Assembly: GCA_964640665.1 (NCBI GenBank) | Contig: CAZXHT010000008.1 | Location: 30,022-94,021, forward strand | Length of the DNA: 64,000 nucleotides | Source of the DNA: DATKYQ01 sp964640665 | GTDB lineage: Bacteria; Myxococcota; B64-G9 | Direction: 5' to 3' | Part shown: piece after piece, positions 1 to 7,506 of the stretch | How positions within the stretch are numbered: position 1 is the first letter of the stretch | Layout of the letters: each line of letters starts with the position of its first letter | Position numbers and translations under genes: made by a program | Notes under the pieces: generated by a model | Told to the model about the DNA's origin: nothing | The model's database searches: none | The model's input: only the letters and a program-made list of their open reading frames with translations

Positions 1-279
1 GCCGCCCTTGCGCGCCTGGATGTGGATGAGCTCGGTCTGGATCGCATGGATCACATGATCCTGCGGACCATAATCGAGAGCTTCAAAGGCGGTCCCGTCG
101 GTGTCGAGGCCATCGCGGCCTCGGTGGCTGAAGAGCGCGAGACGATCGAGGACGTCTACGAGCCGTTTCTCATGCAAGAGGGCCTCTTGCAAAGAACCCC
201 ACGGGGGCGGCGCGCGACTTTACGGGCGTATGAGCACCTGGGAATAGCGTTGCCTGCCGGGCCGCAGAAACTGCTGTGA
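1..279 (+). CDS. ruvB: RuvB Holliday-junction helicase, C-terminal end (5' end outside window)
   Basis: The frame is open from base 1 and ends in TGA. The 92 visible residues match the C-terminal winged-helix domain of RuvB, the AAA+ motor that drives branch migration with RuvA and RuvC. Diagnostic stretches are LGLDRMDHMILRTIIE, GGPVGVEAIAAS, the acidic E-E-R-E-T-I-E-D-V-Y-E-P-F-L and LQRTPRGRRAT, the conserved DNA-binding end of the protein. The Walker motifs lie upstream of the window. A gap of about 200 bp with its own promoters separates it from lpxC, so the two are probably not co-transcribed. Confidence 0.95.
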   Translation, partial: AALARLDVDELGLDRMDHMILRTIIESFKGGPVGVEAIAASVAEERETIEDVYEPFLMQEGLLQRTPRGRRATLRAYEHLGIALPAGPQKLL

Positions 280-379
280 GGTGAATGTAACTTATTAATT
301 ACGCACTGTGACAAGACTGTCGCGTTTTCGATACCATCGCCCGGGTTTGAATTTTTGTGCGGTTTTGTAAGTCATGAAC

Positions 380-409
380 TTGACAAGGATAATGTGCTCG
401 GGCAGAATC
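380..409 (+). promoter_or_regulatory. Possible sigma-70 promoter upstream of lpxC
   Basis: TTGACA at 380-385 is a consensus -35 box; AGAATC at 404-409 is a weak -10 box after an 18-nt spacer. It lies just upstream of the better sigma-54-type site, so lpxC may have two promoters. The poor -10 keeps confidence low. Confidence 0.35.
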
Positions 410-418
410 TATTGAAAC

Positions 419-434
419 TGGCACATCATTTGCA
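419..434 (+). promoter_or_regulatory. Sigma-54 (-24/-12) promoter of lpxC
   Basis: TGGCACATCATTTGCA matches the RpoN consensus TGGCACGNNNNTTGCW at every fixed position except one (G7 is A), with exact GG/GC spacing. The predicted start of transcription is near 445, leaving a leader of about 33 nt before the ATG at 478. Such a promoter would need an AAA+ enhancer-binding activator, which is not encoded in the window. Confidence 0.7.
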
Positions 435-477
435 CGAAAAGGCCAAACTAGCTCGAACTACCGGGAAAAACGAGACT

Positions 478-1434
478 ATGAGCCAGAACAACAATCTGCA
501 TGACAATGTGCTACACCAGAGGACGCTGAGGGGCTGGATTAGCGTCGGTGGGATCGGGCTGCACACCGGCCAGAGGGTGGAGTTATCTTTCGGACCCGCT
601 TCCGCCGGCAGCGGCATTGTCTTTGAGCGTTCGGACCTTCATGGCAACCCACGGGTGACCGCCGGGCCGAAATCTGTTGTAAGCTCATCCTTCTGCACCG
701 TGCTGGGCAATGACGGCACGCGTGTCTCGACGGTCGAGCACCTGCTGGCGGCCTTCTTCGGACTCGGGGTGGACAACGCCCGCGTGGTGCTGGACGGCGA
801 AGAGGTGCCCATACTGGACGGCAGCTCGCAACCGTTCGTCGAACTGATAAAGATTGCGGGTATCCGTTCGCAGGCCGCTTGCCGGTCGCTGACCCGGGTT
901 ACTCGCCCGGTGGAGGTCAGCGACGGCGATCGTTATTTTGCGCTTATCCCGGCCAGGACGTTGAGCATCGATTGCAGAGTTGATTTTAACCATCCGCTGG
1001 TCAGCGATCAGAACTTCAGCTACAGGCACGCGGCGGGCGCCTTCGAGCGCAAACTCGCGCCGGCGCGGACCTTCGGGTTTCTCAAAGACGTGGGCGAGAT
1101 GAAACGCAACGGCCTGGCGCGCGGCGGGTCGCTGGACAATGCCGTGGTCATTGATTCGTTTTCCGTCCTGAATCCCGGTGGCCTGCGTTTCCCCGACGAG
1201 TTTGTCCGCCACAAGACGCTCGATATCATGGGTGACCTGGCCCTTCTGGGGGGACTTCTCACGGCCAGGGTGGTGGCGCGTAAATCGGGTCACTGCCTGC
1301 ATCACGCACTGATGCGTAAACTGGTTGACGATCCGGATTGTTGCGAACGGATCGAGATCGCTCCTGGCGACTACGAGTCGGATTTACCCTTCGACCTGGA
1401 TCCATTCAGGCTTGCCGGCCTGCAGGGCGCCTGA
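478..1434 (+). CDS. lpxC: UDP-3-O-acyl-N-acetylglucosamine deacetylase LpxC
   Basis: LpxC catalyses the committed, zinc-dependent step of lipid A synthesis in the cytoplasm. The 318-residue product is close to the usual length of about 305. The zinc and active-site motifs are visible: STVEHLLAAFFGLGVDN near residue 85 and RHKTLDIMGDLALLGG near residue 245, plus DGEEVPILDGSS and the histidine-rich stretch SGHCLHHAL. The ATG at 478 is chosen because homology begins soon after it and the predicted transcript starts near 445. The in-frame ATG at 355 would add 41 unrelated residues and lies upstream of both candidate promoters. The ribosome-binding site is weak. The gene is isolated from other lpx genes and converges with the next gene. 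Its presence shows an LPS-containing outer membrane. Confidence 0.95.
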   Translation: MSQNNNLHDNVLHQRTLRGWISVGGIGLHTGQRVELSFGPASAGSGIVFERSDLHGNPRVTAGPKSVVSSSFCTVLGNDGTRVSTVEHLLAAFFGLGVDNARVVLDGEEVPILDGSSQPFVELIKIAGIRSQAACRSLTRVTRPVEVSDGDRYFALIPARTLSIDCRVDFNHPLVSDQNFSYRHAAGAFERKLAPARTFGFLKDVGEMKRNGLARGGSLDNAVVIDSFSVLNPGGLRFPDEFVRHKTLDIMGDLALLGGLLTARVVARKSGHCLHHALMRKLVDDPDCCERIEIAPGDYESDLPFDLDPFRLAGLQGA

Positions 1435-1463
1435 GCCTCAGACATCCATCCATCCATCGGGAA

Positions 1464-3143
1464 CTACTTGCACCTGGGTGAGAAGGAGAACTTTTCCTTG
1501 AAGACCTGTTTGCCGCGGCAGGACGTGAAGCTGTCGGTCGGAATATCACCCCAGGGAAAATCCAGCGGGTAGCTGAGCAGGCCGTCCTTTTGCACCCGTT
1601 GGTCCAGCCAAGAGCTTACCAGCCGGGTTAGCGGAGAGTTCGAGGATGTGCGCCTCCGGTAACGTTTCACGCCGGCCCGGTCGGTCGCGACGTATAGCGT
1701 GCAGGGAGGGCCGTTGCCATCCCCGCGGCACTCGATTCGCACAAGCCGGCCCTCGAAGCTGTCGAGGAGCCGATCTCCGAAGACGGTCAGGAAAACCAGC
1801 CCCATTAATGCCAGGCCGGCGATGCCGAGCATGATCCAACGCAGTTTGCCGTGCCTGCGGGATCCGCGCTTGCGTTGCAGCCTCTCGCGCTGGCGATGGA
1901 AAGAGGCCCGACCCTGCTGGAACTCGTGGGCGGCCTTCAGCCGCGTAATACGACTTTCTTCCAATCGGCTGTGCTTCAGCAGCCTGATGTAGTCGCGGGC
2001 CCTCCAGGCGACGACCCAGCGTCGAAAGTCTTCAAGCGACTGCAGCGGGTATAGTGTACCCCGGTCGAAGTAACTGAGACCCAGCCGTTGGGCGGATGAC
2101 TCGAGCAGGTCCGTGCGCCGGTCGGAATCCTGGTCGAGCGAACGCAGCGACATTTCGTCCGGCAGGGCGGCGGCGTTGCCGCCGTCGTCGACCGTTATAT
2201 CCGATATCAGGAAGACCTGCCTGATCTCCGCCAGTACCTCGGCCCTCTTTTCACCGAGGCCGCCTAGTTCTGCGTCTGCGTCACCGCCAACCTTCTCGAT
2301 GGCCGTCTGCAGGTTGGTAAGCAACCCCATGTGGTTTTGCGGATCGAGCAGGGCCGCCTGGCGCACAAGCGCCAGTCCTTCCTCGCGATCCGGCCGGGTC
2401 TCGATGTAGCTGATTCCTAAAAGGGAGATGGCCTCCGCAACCGTCGGCAGAGAGGCGGCGGTGTCTTGCAGCAAAAGGTTTTCCAGTGGCACCAACGACT
2501 TGCCGGGTCGGCCCGCCTTTATGTAACAGCGAGCCAGAAGAATCAAAAGCGAACTCGGTCTTGGCGGAAAGGTGATTTTCCAGCGCCGCGACAGGGTCGG
2601 GATGCATTCTTCGAGCACCTGTATGGCCTCGGGGACTTTTCCCGCCTCGAGCAGTATTTTTGCCTTGGTGTGCAGCGCCCCGGGGTGGTTTTCGTAAAGC
2701 CCAAGGCAGCGCACGGTCGCTTCGAGCGCTTCCTCGTCGCGCTCGGCGACGAAGAGAGCCTCGGCCAGGCGGGCCTGCGTATCGGCCCGCAGTTGCTTGG
2801 GAGCTTCCAGACCGGTCAGGTCGATCAAGGAGTATACGGCCTCGGTGACCTTGCCCGATTCGAACATGACACAGGCGCGGTAGAACGCCAGGCGGTAGCT
2901 TTCTATCCCCGCTCCGATGAGATCATTGGCCTGCCGCAGGGCCTCTTCGAGGTTTCCACGCTGCATGAGCGCGAAGATTTCGTCGGTGCGCAGCTCTATG
3001 GTCGGGACGGCGACGCGCTGTTCGCGCACCAGGTTGATGTATCCGCAAAACGGGCACAGACGGCTTCCGGCGCCCGGTTGGAATTGAATAGGCGCTCGAC
3101 AACCCATGCAACGCATGTGCGGCCTGGACAAACTGCCTCCCAT
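1464..3143 (-). CDS. Zinc-ribbon / TPR-repeat membrane protein, unknown function
   Basis: A 559-residue protein of unknown specific function. The N-terminus carries a zinc ribbon (CMGC near residue 13 and CPFC about 18 residues later). Residues of about 50-290 are helical TPR-like repeats, for example EEALRQANDLI, EEALEATVRCLGLYENHPGALHTKAKILLEAGKVPEAIQVLEECI and GKSLVPLENLL. A basic stretch (QRERLQRKRGSRRHGKLR) precedes one membrane span near residue 445 (WIMLGIAGLALMGLVFLTVFG). The roughly 90 C-terminal residues contain several cysteines and probably lie in the periplasm. The start is uncertain: ATG at 3143, or TTG at 3131 just after a GGGAGG. Scaffolding is a guess from the TPR repeats. 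It converges with lpxC. Confidence 0.8.
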   Translation of the reverse strand: MGGSLSRPHMRCMGCRAPIQFQPGAGSRLCPFCGYINLVREQRVAVPTIELRTDEIFALMQRGNLEEALRQANDLIGAGIESYRLAFYRACVMFESGKVTEAVYSLIDLTGLEAPKQLRADTQARLAEALFVAERDEEALEATVRCLGLYENHPGALHTKAKILLEAGKVPEAIQVLEECIPTLSRRWKITFPPRPSSLLILLARCYIKAGRPGKSLVPLENLLLQDTAASLPTVAEAISLLGISYIETRPDREEGLALVRQAALLDPQNHMGLLTNLQTAIEKVGGDADAELGGLGEKRAEVLAEIRQVFLISDITVDDGGNAAALPDEMSLRSLDQDSDRRTDLLESSAQRLGLSYFDRGTLYPLQSLEDFRRWVVAWRARDYIRLLKHSRLEESRITRLKAAHEFQQGRASFHRQRERLQRKRGSRRHGKLRWIMLGIAGLALMGLVFLTVFGDRLLDSFEGRLVRIECRGDGNGPPCTLYVATDRAGVKRYRRRTSSNSPLTRLVSSWLDQRVQKDGLLSYPLDFPWGDIPTDSFTSCRGKQVFKEKFSFSPRCK

Positions 3144-3163
3144 TCGAACTCTCAGATGGGAGA

Positions 3164-3192
3164 TCTATAGCAGAAATGGGAGAACGAAGCAA
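3164..3192 (-). promoter_or_regulatory. Sigma-70-type promoter for the zinc-ribbon/TPR gene
   Basis: On the minus strand TTGCTT (3187-3192) and TATAGA (3164-3169) are separated by 17 nt. The predicted start near 3157 leaves a leader of about 14 nt to the ATG at 3143. Confidence 0.5.
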
Positions 3193-3230
3193 AAGGACTC
3201 CGGGCGAATACCGGAGCAAGAAACCGGGTG

Positions 3231-3257
3231 CCGGTACTCTAGGTACCGGTACTCTAG
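3231..3257. repeat. 15-bp tandem duplication over a stop codon
   Basis: The 12-mer CCGGTACTCTAG occurs at 3231-3242 and again at 3246-3257, separated by GTA, so the period is 15 bp. The second copy contains the TAG stop (read on the minus strand) of the coiled-coil gene. It looks like a slippage duplication with no coding effect. Confidence 0.85.
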
Positions 3258-4150
3258 CGAACTCTTTTCAAGCCGTGTTTTTTCTTCTTGTGCTTCGGCA
3301 TTTTACGAAGCATGGGTTTCTTCTTCAGTACCGGCCTGAGCCTCGGCCGGACGATCTTCAGCCGGGGGATCCTCCCGATGCTGGACTCCATCTGGTCCAG
3401 TTCTTTCTTGAGCGCGCTGAAGCCGGTTTGCTCTCTTTCGAGGTTCTCGAGTTCGGCAAGCCGCGTGCTGTGCCCGCAGGTGCGGCGCATCTTCGCCAGC
3501 AGCCTGGCCAGCTTGACGCCGTGGATGCGCATCTTCTGCATGACATTTCGATACCTGCCGCGCAGTGCGGTCACCGAGGCCCGCAGGAGGTTGATGTCTT
3601 TTTGTGTCTGGTTCCAGCGGCTGAACAGGTCGGTGCAGCGATCGATCGTCGTTTGCTGCGCCTGGCCCGCGACCAGGTTGTCGCAGTTGATCTGCCGGTA
3701 GCTGGTTTCGATCTTGTTGACCTCGCGGTTCAGGCGCACCGTGTCGGCGTTGCGCTCGGCGATCTCACGGCGGATCCTCCGCAACCGCTCGGCCAGCGGG
3801 GCGAGGCGTGCCTTGAGGTCATCGATGCGCCGCTCGAGGTTGTCGCACTGCCTGATGCCTGAGCACATGCGATCCATCATTTTCCTGTCGAGGCGGATCC
3901 TGTTCTGGAGCTTGGCCTTTTCACGGGCTTTTTCGAACTTGTCCCGCACAAGCTGCTGCTTCTGGCGCTCGAGATCCCGGATCTTGAGATCGACATTGGC
4001 TATCTCGGCATCCATTTGCTTGGCTTGCTGCTCCATCTCGGCAATGTCGTTTTTCTTCTGCTGGCACTCCTCGAACAGCGACTGCGCCATGGCCGTAGAG
4101 GCCAGGCAACAGACGGCCAGCACGCTTGGAATCAATAGTAACCTCTTCAT
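3254..4150 (-). CDS. Secreted coiled-coil protein with Lys/Arg-rich tail
   Basis: A 298-residue protein whose ATG at 4150 sits behind a strong AAGGAGG. The first 21 residues are a clear signal peptide (MKRLLLIPSVLAVCCLASTAMAQ), giving a periplasmic or secreted product. Most of the mature chain is charged heptad-like helix, such as EMEQQAKQMDAEIANVDLKI and RDLERQKQQLVRDKFEKAREKAK. Scattered cysteines could form disulphides. The last 30 residues are strongly basic (KKKPMLRKMPKHKKKKHGLKRVR) and could bind LPS, peptidoglycan or nucleic acid. No family recognised. It may resemble the periplasmic coiled-coil chaperone type, but there is no motif for that. Confidence 0.85.
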   Translation of the reverse strand: MKRLLLIPSVLAVCCLASTAMAQSLFEECQQKKNDIAEMEQQAKQMDAEIANVDLKIRDLERQKQQLVRDKFEKAREKAKLQNRIRLDRKMMDRMCSGIRQCDNLERRIDDLKARLAPLAERLRRIRREIAERNADTVRLNREVNKIETSYRQINCDNLVAGQAQQTTIDRCTDLFSRWNQTQKDINLLRASVTALRGRYRNVMQKMRIHGVKLARLLAKMRRTCGHSTRLAELENLEREQTGFSALKKELDQMESSIGRIPRLKIVRPRLRPVLKKKPMLRKMPKHKKKKHGLKRVR

Positions 4151-4201
4151 GTTATGCCCTCCTTGTAGGGTAGGATCACGATCACTCTCCGACGATTCAG
4201 C

Positions 4202-4231
4202 ATCATATTTATCGCCGCCGCAAGCTGTCAA
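4202..4231 (-). promoter_or_regulatory. Strong sigma-70 promoter for the coiled-coil gene (overlaps a weak -24/-12 match)
   Basis: On the minus strand TTGACA (4226-4231), an 18-nt spacer and TATGAT (4202-4207) give a near-consensus promoter with a leader of about 50 nt. The same DNA contains TGGTTGACAGCTTGC (4220-4234), which has correct GG/GC spacing for sigma-54 but few other consensus bases. The sigma-70 reading is preferred. Confidence 0.6.
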
Positions 4232-4306
4232 CCAGTTTCGCGCGCCGGCAGGGCTTCTTGCCACAGCGGATATATGCTTATCAGACGCTGGATAACAAGC
4301 GCCTAT

Positions 4307-7300
4307 TCAGAATGTGGAGTGTGAGTTGTTTCCAAACGAACGGCTTTCCCTTTTCTCGATACGCAATTTGACCGGGCCGAGCAGCCCGATGGCGATAAGC
4401 GTATTCTCCTTTCCCGTGAACTGAGTGTAGCGCTCGTCGCCATCGATAGCCAGGCCCACCAACCGATTTCGCCAGGGCGGAATCAATTCGATCGAAATTG
4501 TATTCGAGCCGGATTCGAGCTGGCCGCTGATATCCAGGCGAAAAGGCGACACCAGTAAGGGCACCGCCTGACCACCATTGACTGAGACAATCACAACTCC
4601 CTGGACCCGACCGAGATCCAGTTCGACAGCCTGCTCGGGGTCGATCTGACCGACCTCGAAGTCGGCAACGTACTTCCCGCTGCTTCCGACGTACTTCAGT
4701 TCTTCGATTTCACGCCAATCTTGCAGCGAAAAAGAAGACAGAGTCAGACTGCCGCTAACTACGTCGTCTCCGGTAACTGTCAGCTGCCAGCTGTCCAACT
4801 CGATCTCTTCGGCACCCGGCCCGGGCCGCAAAGTTTTCGGGTTGGGAGACAAACTGCCCGGCTCAATTGGTCCTTCGCCGCAAACCAGAAAAACCGATTC
4901 ATATCCGGACAGGTCCAGGGCAATAGTGTTGTCATCACTGACTTCGACGGAATAGGCTGCGCCGGTCCAGGCATCCAGCCAGCGCGGATCGCTGCAGTCC
5001 TTGTCGAACTTTATGCTAGTGGATTGCTCGACGATCTCGGAATTTCGCACAAAAACAACCAGGCCCCCGTTCGACAGCCGACGCTGGATTTGATACAGGT
5101 TGTTAGCTGTACCGCTAAAAGCCAACGTAGGCGCTACTCCGATTGTGCCCAAGCCGGCTGCCAGGTCAGCGGGTGACTCTTGATACAGGTAATTATCCGA
5201 GCCTGTTACTTGTTGCATTGCCTGCCTTACGAGATTATCGGCGTCTTTGTAATTATGAAAACCAGGTTGTTGATCTGCAGTTTCCCCGACCGCCATTATC
5301 GGCACCCCACTCTTGGCCAGTTTGGCCAGAATCTGGGCACTCGCGACTTGCAGGCTGCGTGTTTCGAACAACAGTAAGGCCTTATATACATTTCCGCGAA
5401 TATCTATCTTGGCGCCTCTTGCTTTTGCCTCGGCCAGGCTGTGATCGTTGACCCACTCCCAGGTGTAACCAGCCTGCTGAAGCTCAACTAGTTGCGGCCA
5501 AATCGAAGTCAGCCAGGCAACCCGTGAATCGGTAACCGGTTCGCCGAACAAGGCGGCCAACTCGGCGAAAGGTACTTCGCGTAGCTCGGGTTCTCCATCG
5601 ATGAAACCTCCCAGGAGTGATTCGAAATGATTCTCATCCAGAGCCAGTGAGGAAGGAAAACCCAGCCAGGGATAGTAAACCAATATATCCGATTCCGGTT
5701 GCCCTTGACGCAGCAGGTAGTGACAGCGGGCTACGTAGCGGTTTAGTTGGGGCAAGTAATCCCAGAAAGCAAAACGCTCGCCGACATTAGAAGCGAAGGT
5801 ATTGGTACCGCCATAACATGAAGAGAAAGGTGTCCAGCCCGTCATCCCGAAATCTCCCGGGTGGGCATAAGGGAATCCGTGGTAGATCAAATGATTGATG
5901 CCGGCACTAAAGGCCTTATCTGCCCCGGCTTTCATCTTCATTATAGTCGTCATGTAATCGCGCCCAGGCCAAACCATTGCCTCGGCCGAGACCAATTTTC
6001 GGTTATACAGATGGGCACCCGCAGAAACCATGTGTAAAAACATATCGGCCCCACCGGCATACAACTGTTCGGCCTCCGGCAGGCTCACGCTCCCAGCCGC
6101 CCTGATATTGTCTAGATTGATACCATAGGCCTGGGCGCGAGATTGCATGCCTCTTTGTTCGGCCCAACTCGAAGTGGCTTCGAGATATTCGCTAATGAAC
6201 AAGTCCGAGACCGTCAGCGAGTAGTCGTACAGGATTCTGTGGTCTTCTTTGGAAAAAGTAAAAGGTGTAGCGCGATCAAGCCGGCCGACTTCATAAATGT
6301 AGTTATCTGCTCCGGGCAGCAGTACAGCCGGCAACCAGGGAATCAGATCATAGCCACGCCGGCTTTTAAACTCAGTTAAAAATTTCCTGGAAAAGTGACG
6401 TTCTGTTTTGAACTCGAAACTATCGCTGAATATAGCCCTGAGCGGATCGCCATAGAACGTATCCAGGCCGGTCCGCTGGCCAAATAGGTAATCCAGGTGG
6501 TTTGTTACAATCGCTGAATCGAAATGATCAATAACAAAAGCCTCAGCCTGACTTGCCGGCAAAATCGGATATTCGCCGTCGGGCAGTGAGAAGATGCCGA
6601 TGATTACCCAATCACCATCCGGCACATTCCAACTGAGTGTTCCCTCGGCTGCAACCTGCGACGTTATGACCTGGAGCGAGTCTGAATCTATCTTGACGGT
6701 ATCTTTGAGATCAAATAGCGAACTCGTACGCTGGTTGATGATAACCTTGGCCGCCAGTAGCTCGACTAGTTCGGCCTGATCGCCCATGTAGCGGGCCAGG
6801 TCTTCGCCGAAGACATTCCCTGCCATTTCTGCAACTTCGTAAAATGTTCCTTTCTGCGGTTCGAGTAGTTCGATATTCGCCTGACCCGGCCCTTTGAAAA
6901 ACCATTCGTTGTAAAGGAGTGTTTTCAACGATTCTTGCGGATCGATGTTTACTCCGGCAGCCGGCCAACCGGACCCGAAAGTCAAGTCGATGGTCAACCC
7001 GTGTTTACGGGCTTGATCCATAACCACCGCCAGGTTTTCGTAATAAGCCGGGCTATCGAATGACAAGCGCCGTTCAAGTTCGGTCGCTTCGGCCTCGGGA
7101 TTCAAAGCAGCGTCGAAGGCCTGAATTTCCGCCCCGCCGAAATAAGCATCGGCTAGAAGATCGACTTCGCGCCTGAGTTCAGTCGATTCAACATCGTTTC
7201 CGGGCCACCACCAACGAGCCCATGGCCGGTAGTCGGTTCCGGGTTCGGCAAACTCCTCGAGATCGAGTACTGGAACAGGCGGGTCGTCAGTACAGCCCAA

Positions 7301-7357
7301 GACGCCAGCCAGGCTGAACGTGATTATCAATACCAAGCATCGCCGATTGGAACCCAT
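4307..7357 (-). CDS. GH106-like alpha-L-rhamnosidase-type glycoside hydrolase, lipoprotein
   Basis: A 1016-residue protein with a lipoprotein signal (hydrophobic core, then LAGVLGC at about residue 22), so probably anchored in a membrane. The start has GAGGGAG five bases upstream. Residues 40-90 show the family entry motif RPWARWWWPGNDV followed by LLADAYFGGAEIQAFD, and TFGSGWPAAG occurs near residue 127, all typical of GH106 rhamnosidases and relatives. A long middle domain contains conserved Trp, Tyr and His positions (YHGFPYAHPGDFGMTGWTPFSS). The C-terminal 200 residues are beta-rich, as in accessory sandwich domains. GH106 enzymes cleave terminal alpha-L-rhamnose from polysaccharides; that substrate is inferred here. 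Codon use is visibly richer in A/T than in either neighbour, suggesting transfer, and no sugar-uptake genes adjoin it. Confidence 0.85.
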   Translation of the reverse strand: MGSNRRCLVLIITFSLAGVLGCTDDPPVPVLDLEEFAEPGTDYRPWARWWWPGNDVESTELRREVDLLADAYFGGAEIQAFDAALNPEAEATELERRLSFDSPAYYENLAVVMDQARKHGLTIDLTFGSGWPAAGVNIDPQESLKTLLYNEWFFKGPGQANIELLEPQKGTFYEVAEMAGNVFGEDLARYMGDQAELVELLAAKVIINQRTSSLFDLKDTVKIDSDSLQVITSQVAAEGTLSWNVPDGDWVIIGIFSLPDGEYPILPASQAEAFVIDHFDSAIVTNHLDYLFGQRTGLDTFYGDPLRAIFSDSFEFKTERHFSRKFLTEFKSRRGYDLIPWLPAVLLPGADNYIYEVGRLDRATPFTFSKEDHRILYDYSLTVSDLFISEYLEATSSWAEQRGMQSRAQAYGINLDNIRAAGSVSLPEAEQLYAGGADMFLHMVSAGAHLYNRKLVSAEAMVWPGRDYMTTIMKMKAGADKAFSAGINHLIYHGFPYAHPGDFGMTGWTPFSSCYGGTNTFASNVGERFAFWDYLPQLNRYVARCHYLLRQGQPESDILVYYPWLGFPSSLALDENHFESLLGGFIDGEPELREVPFAELAALFGEPVTDSRVAWLTSIWPQLVELQQAGYTWEWVNDHSLAEAKARGAKIDIRGNVYKALLLFETRSLQVASAQILAKLAKSGVPIMAVGETADQQPGFHNYKDADNLVRQAMQQVTGSDNYLYQESPADLAAGLGTIGVAPTLAFSGTANNLYQIQRRLSNGGLVVFVRNSEIVEQSTSIKFDKDCSDPRWLDAWTGAAYSVEVSDDNTIALDLSGYESVFLVCGEGPIEPGSLSPNPKTLRPGPGAEEIELDSWQLTVTGDDVVSGSLTLSSFSLQDWREIEELKYVGSSGKYVADFEVGQIDPEQAVELDLGRVQGVVIVSVNGGQAVPLLVSPFRLDISGQLESGSNTISIELIPPWRNRLVGLAIDGDERYTQFTGKENTLIAIGLLGPVKLRIEKRESRSFGNNSHSTF

Positions 7358-7436
7358 TTGACTCCCTCAAAAACATATGCTGCGGGATATTGCTATCAGA
7401 ATCAATCTTTTGAACACGTGAAGATGTTACCTGAAT

Positions 7437-7466
7437 TTGACCTACCGGCCGGTTTACACCTACAAT
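7437..7466 (+). promoter_or_regulatory. Sigma-70-type promoter for the methyltransferase/coiled-coil gene
   Basis: TTGACC (7437-7442), 18 nt, TACAAT (7461-7466). Transcription starting near 7473 lies downstream of the first in-frame ATG (7465), which supports translation from 7507. Confidence 0.55.
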
Positions 7467-7506
7467 GTGTGCTGCTCTGCTCCTGCTTTCCGGAGGGTCG
7501 GACCGC

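Noticed and set aside
355..477. N-terminal extension of LpxC from ATG 355
   Set aside because: No family similarity in these 41 codons, and both promoter candidates lie inside them.
685..1305. 206-codon minus-strand frame inside lpxC
   Set aside because: Shadow frame without recognisable domain or ribosome-binding site.
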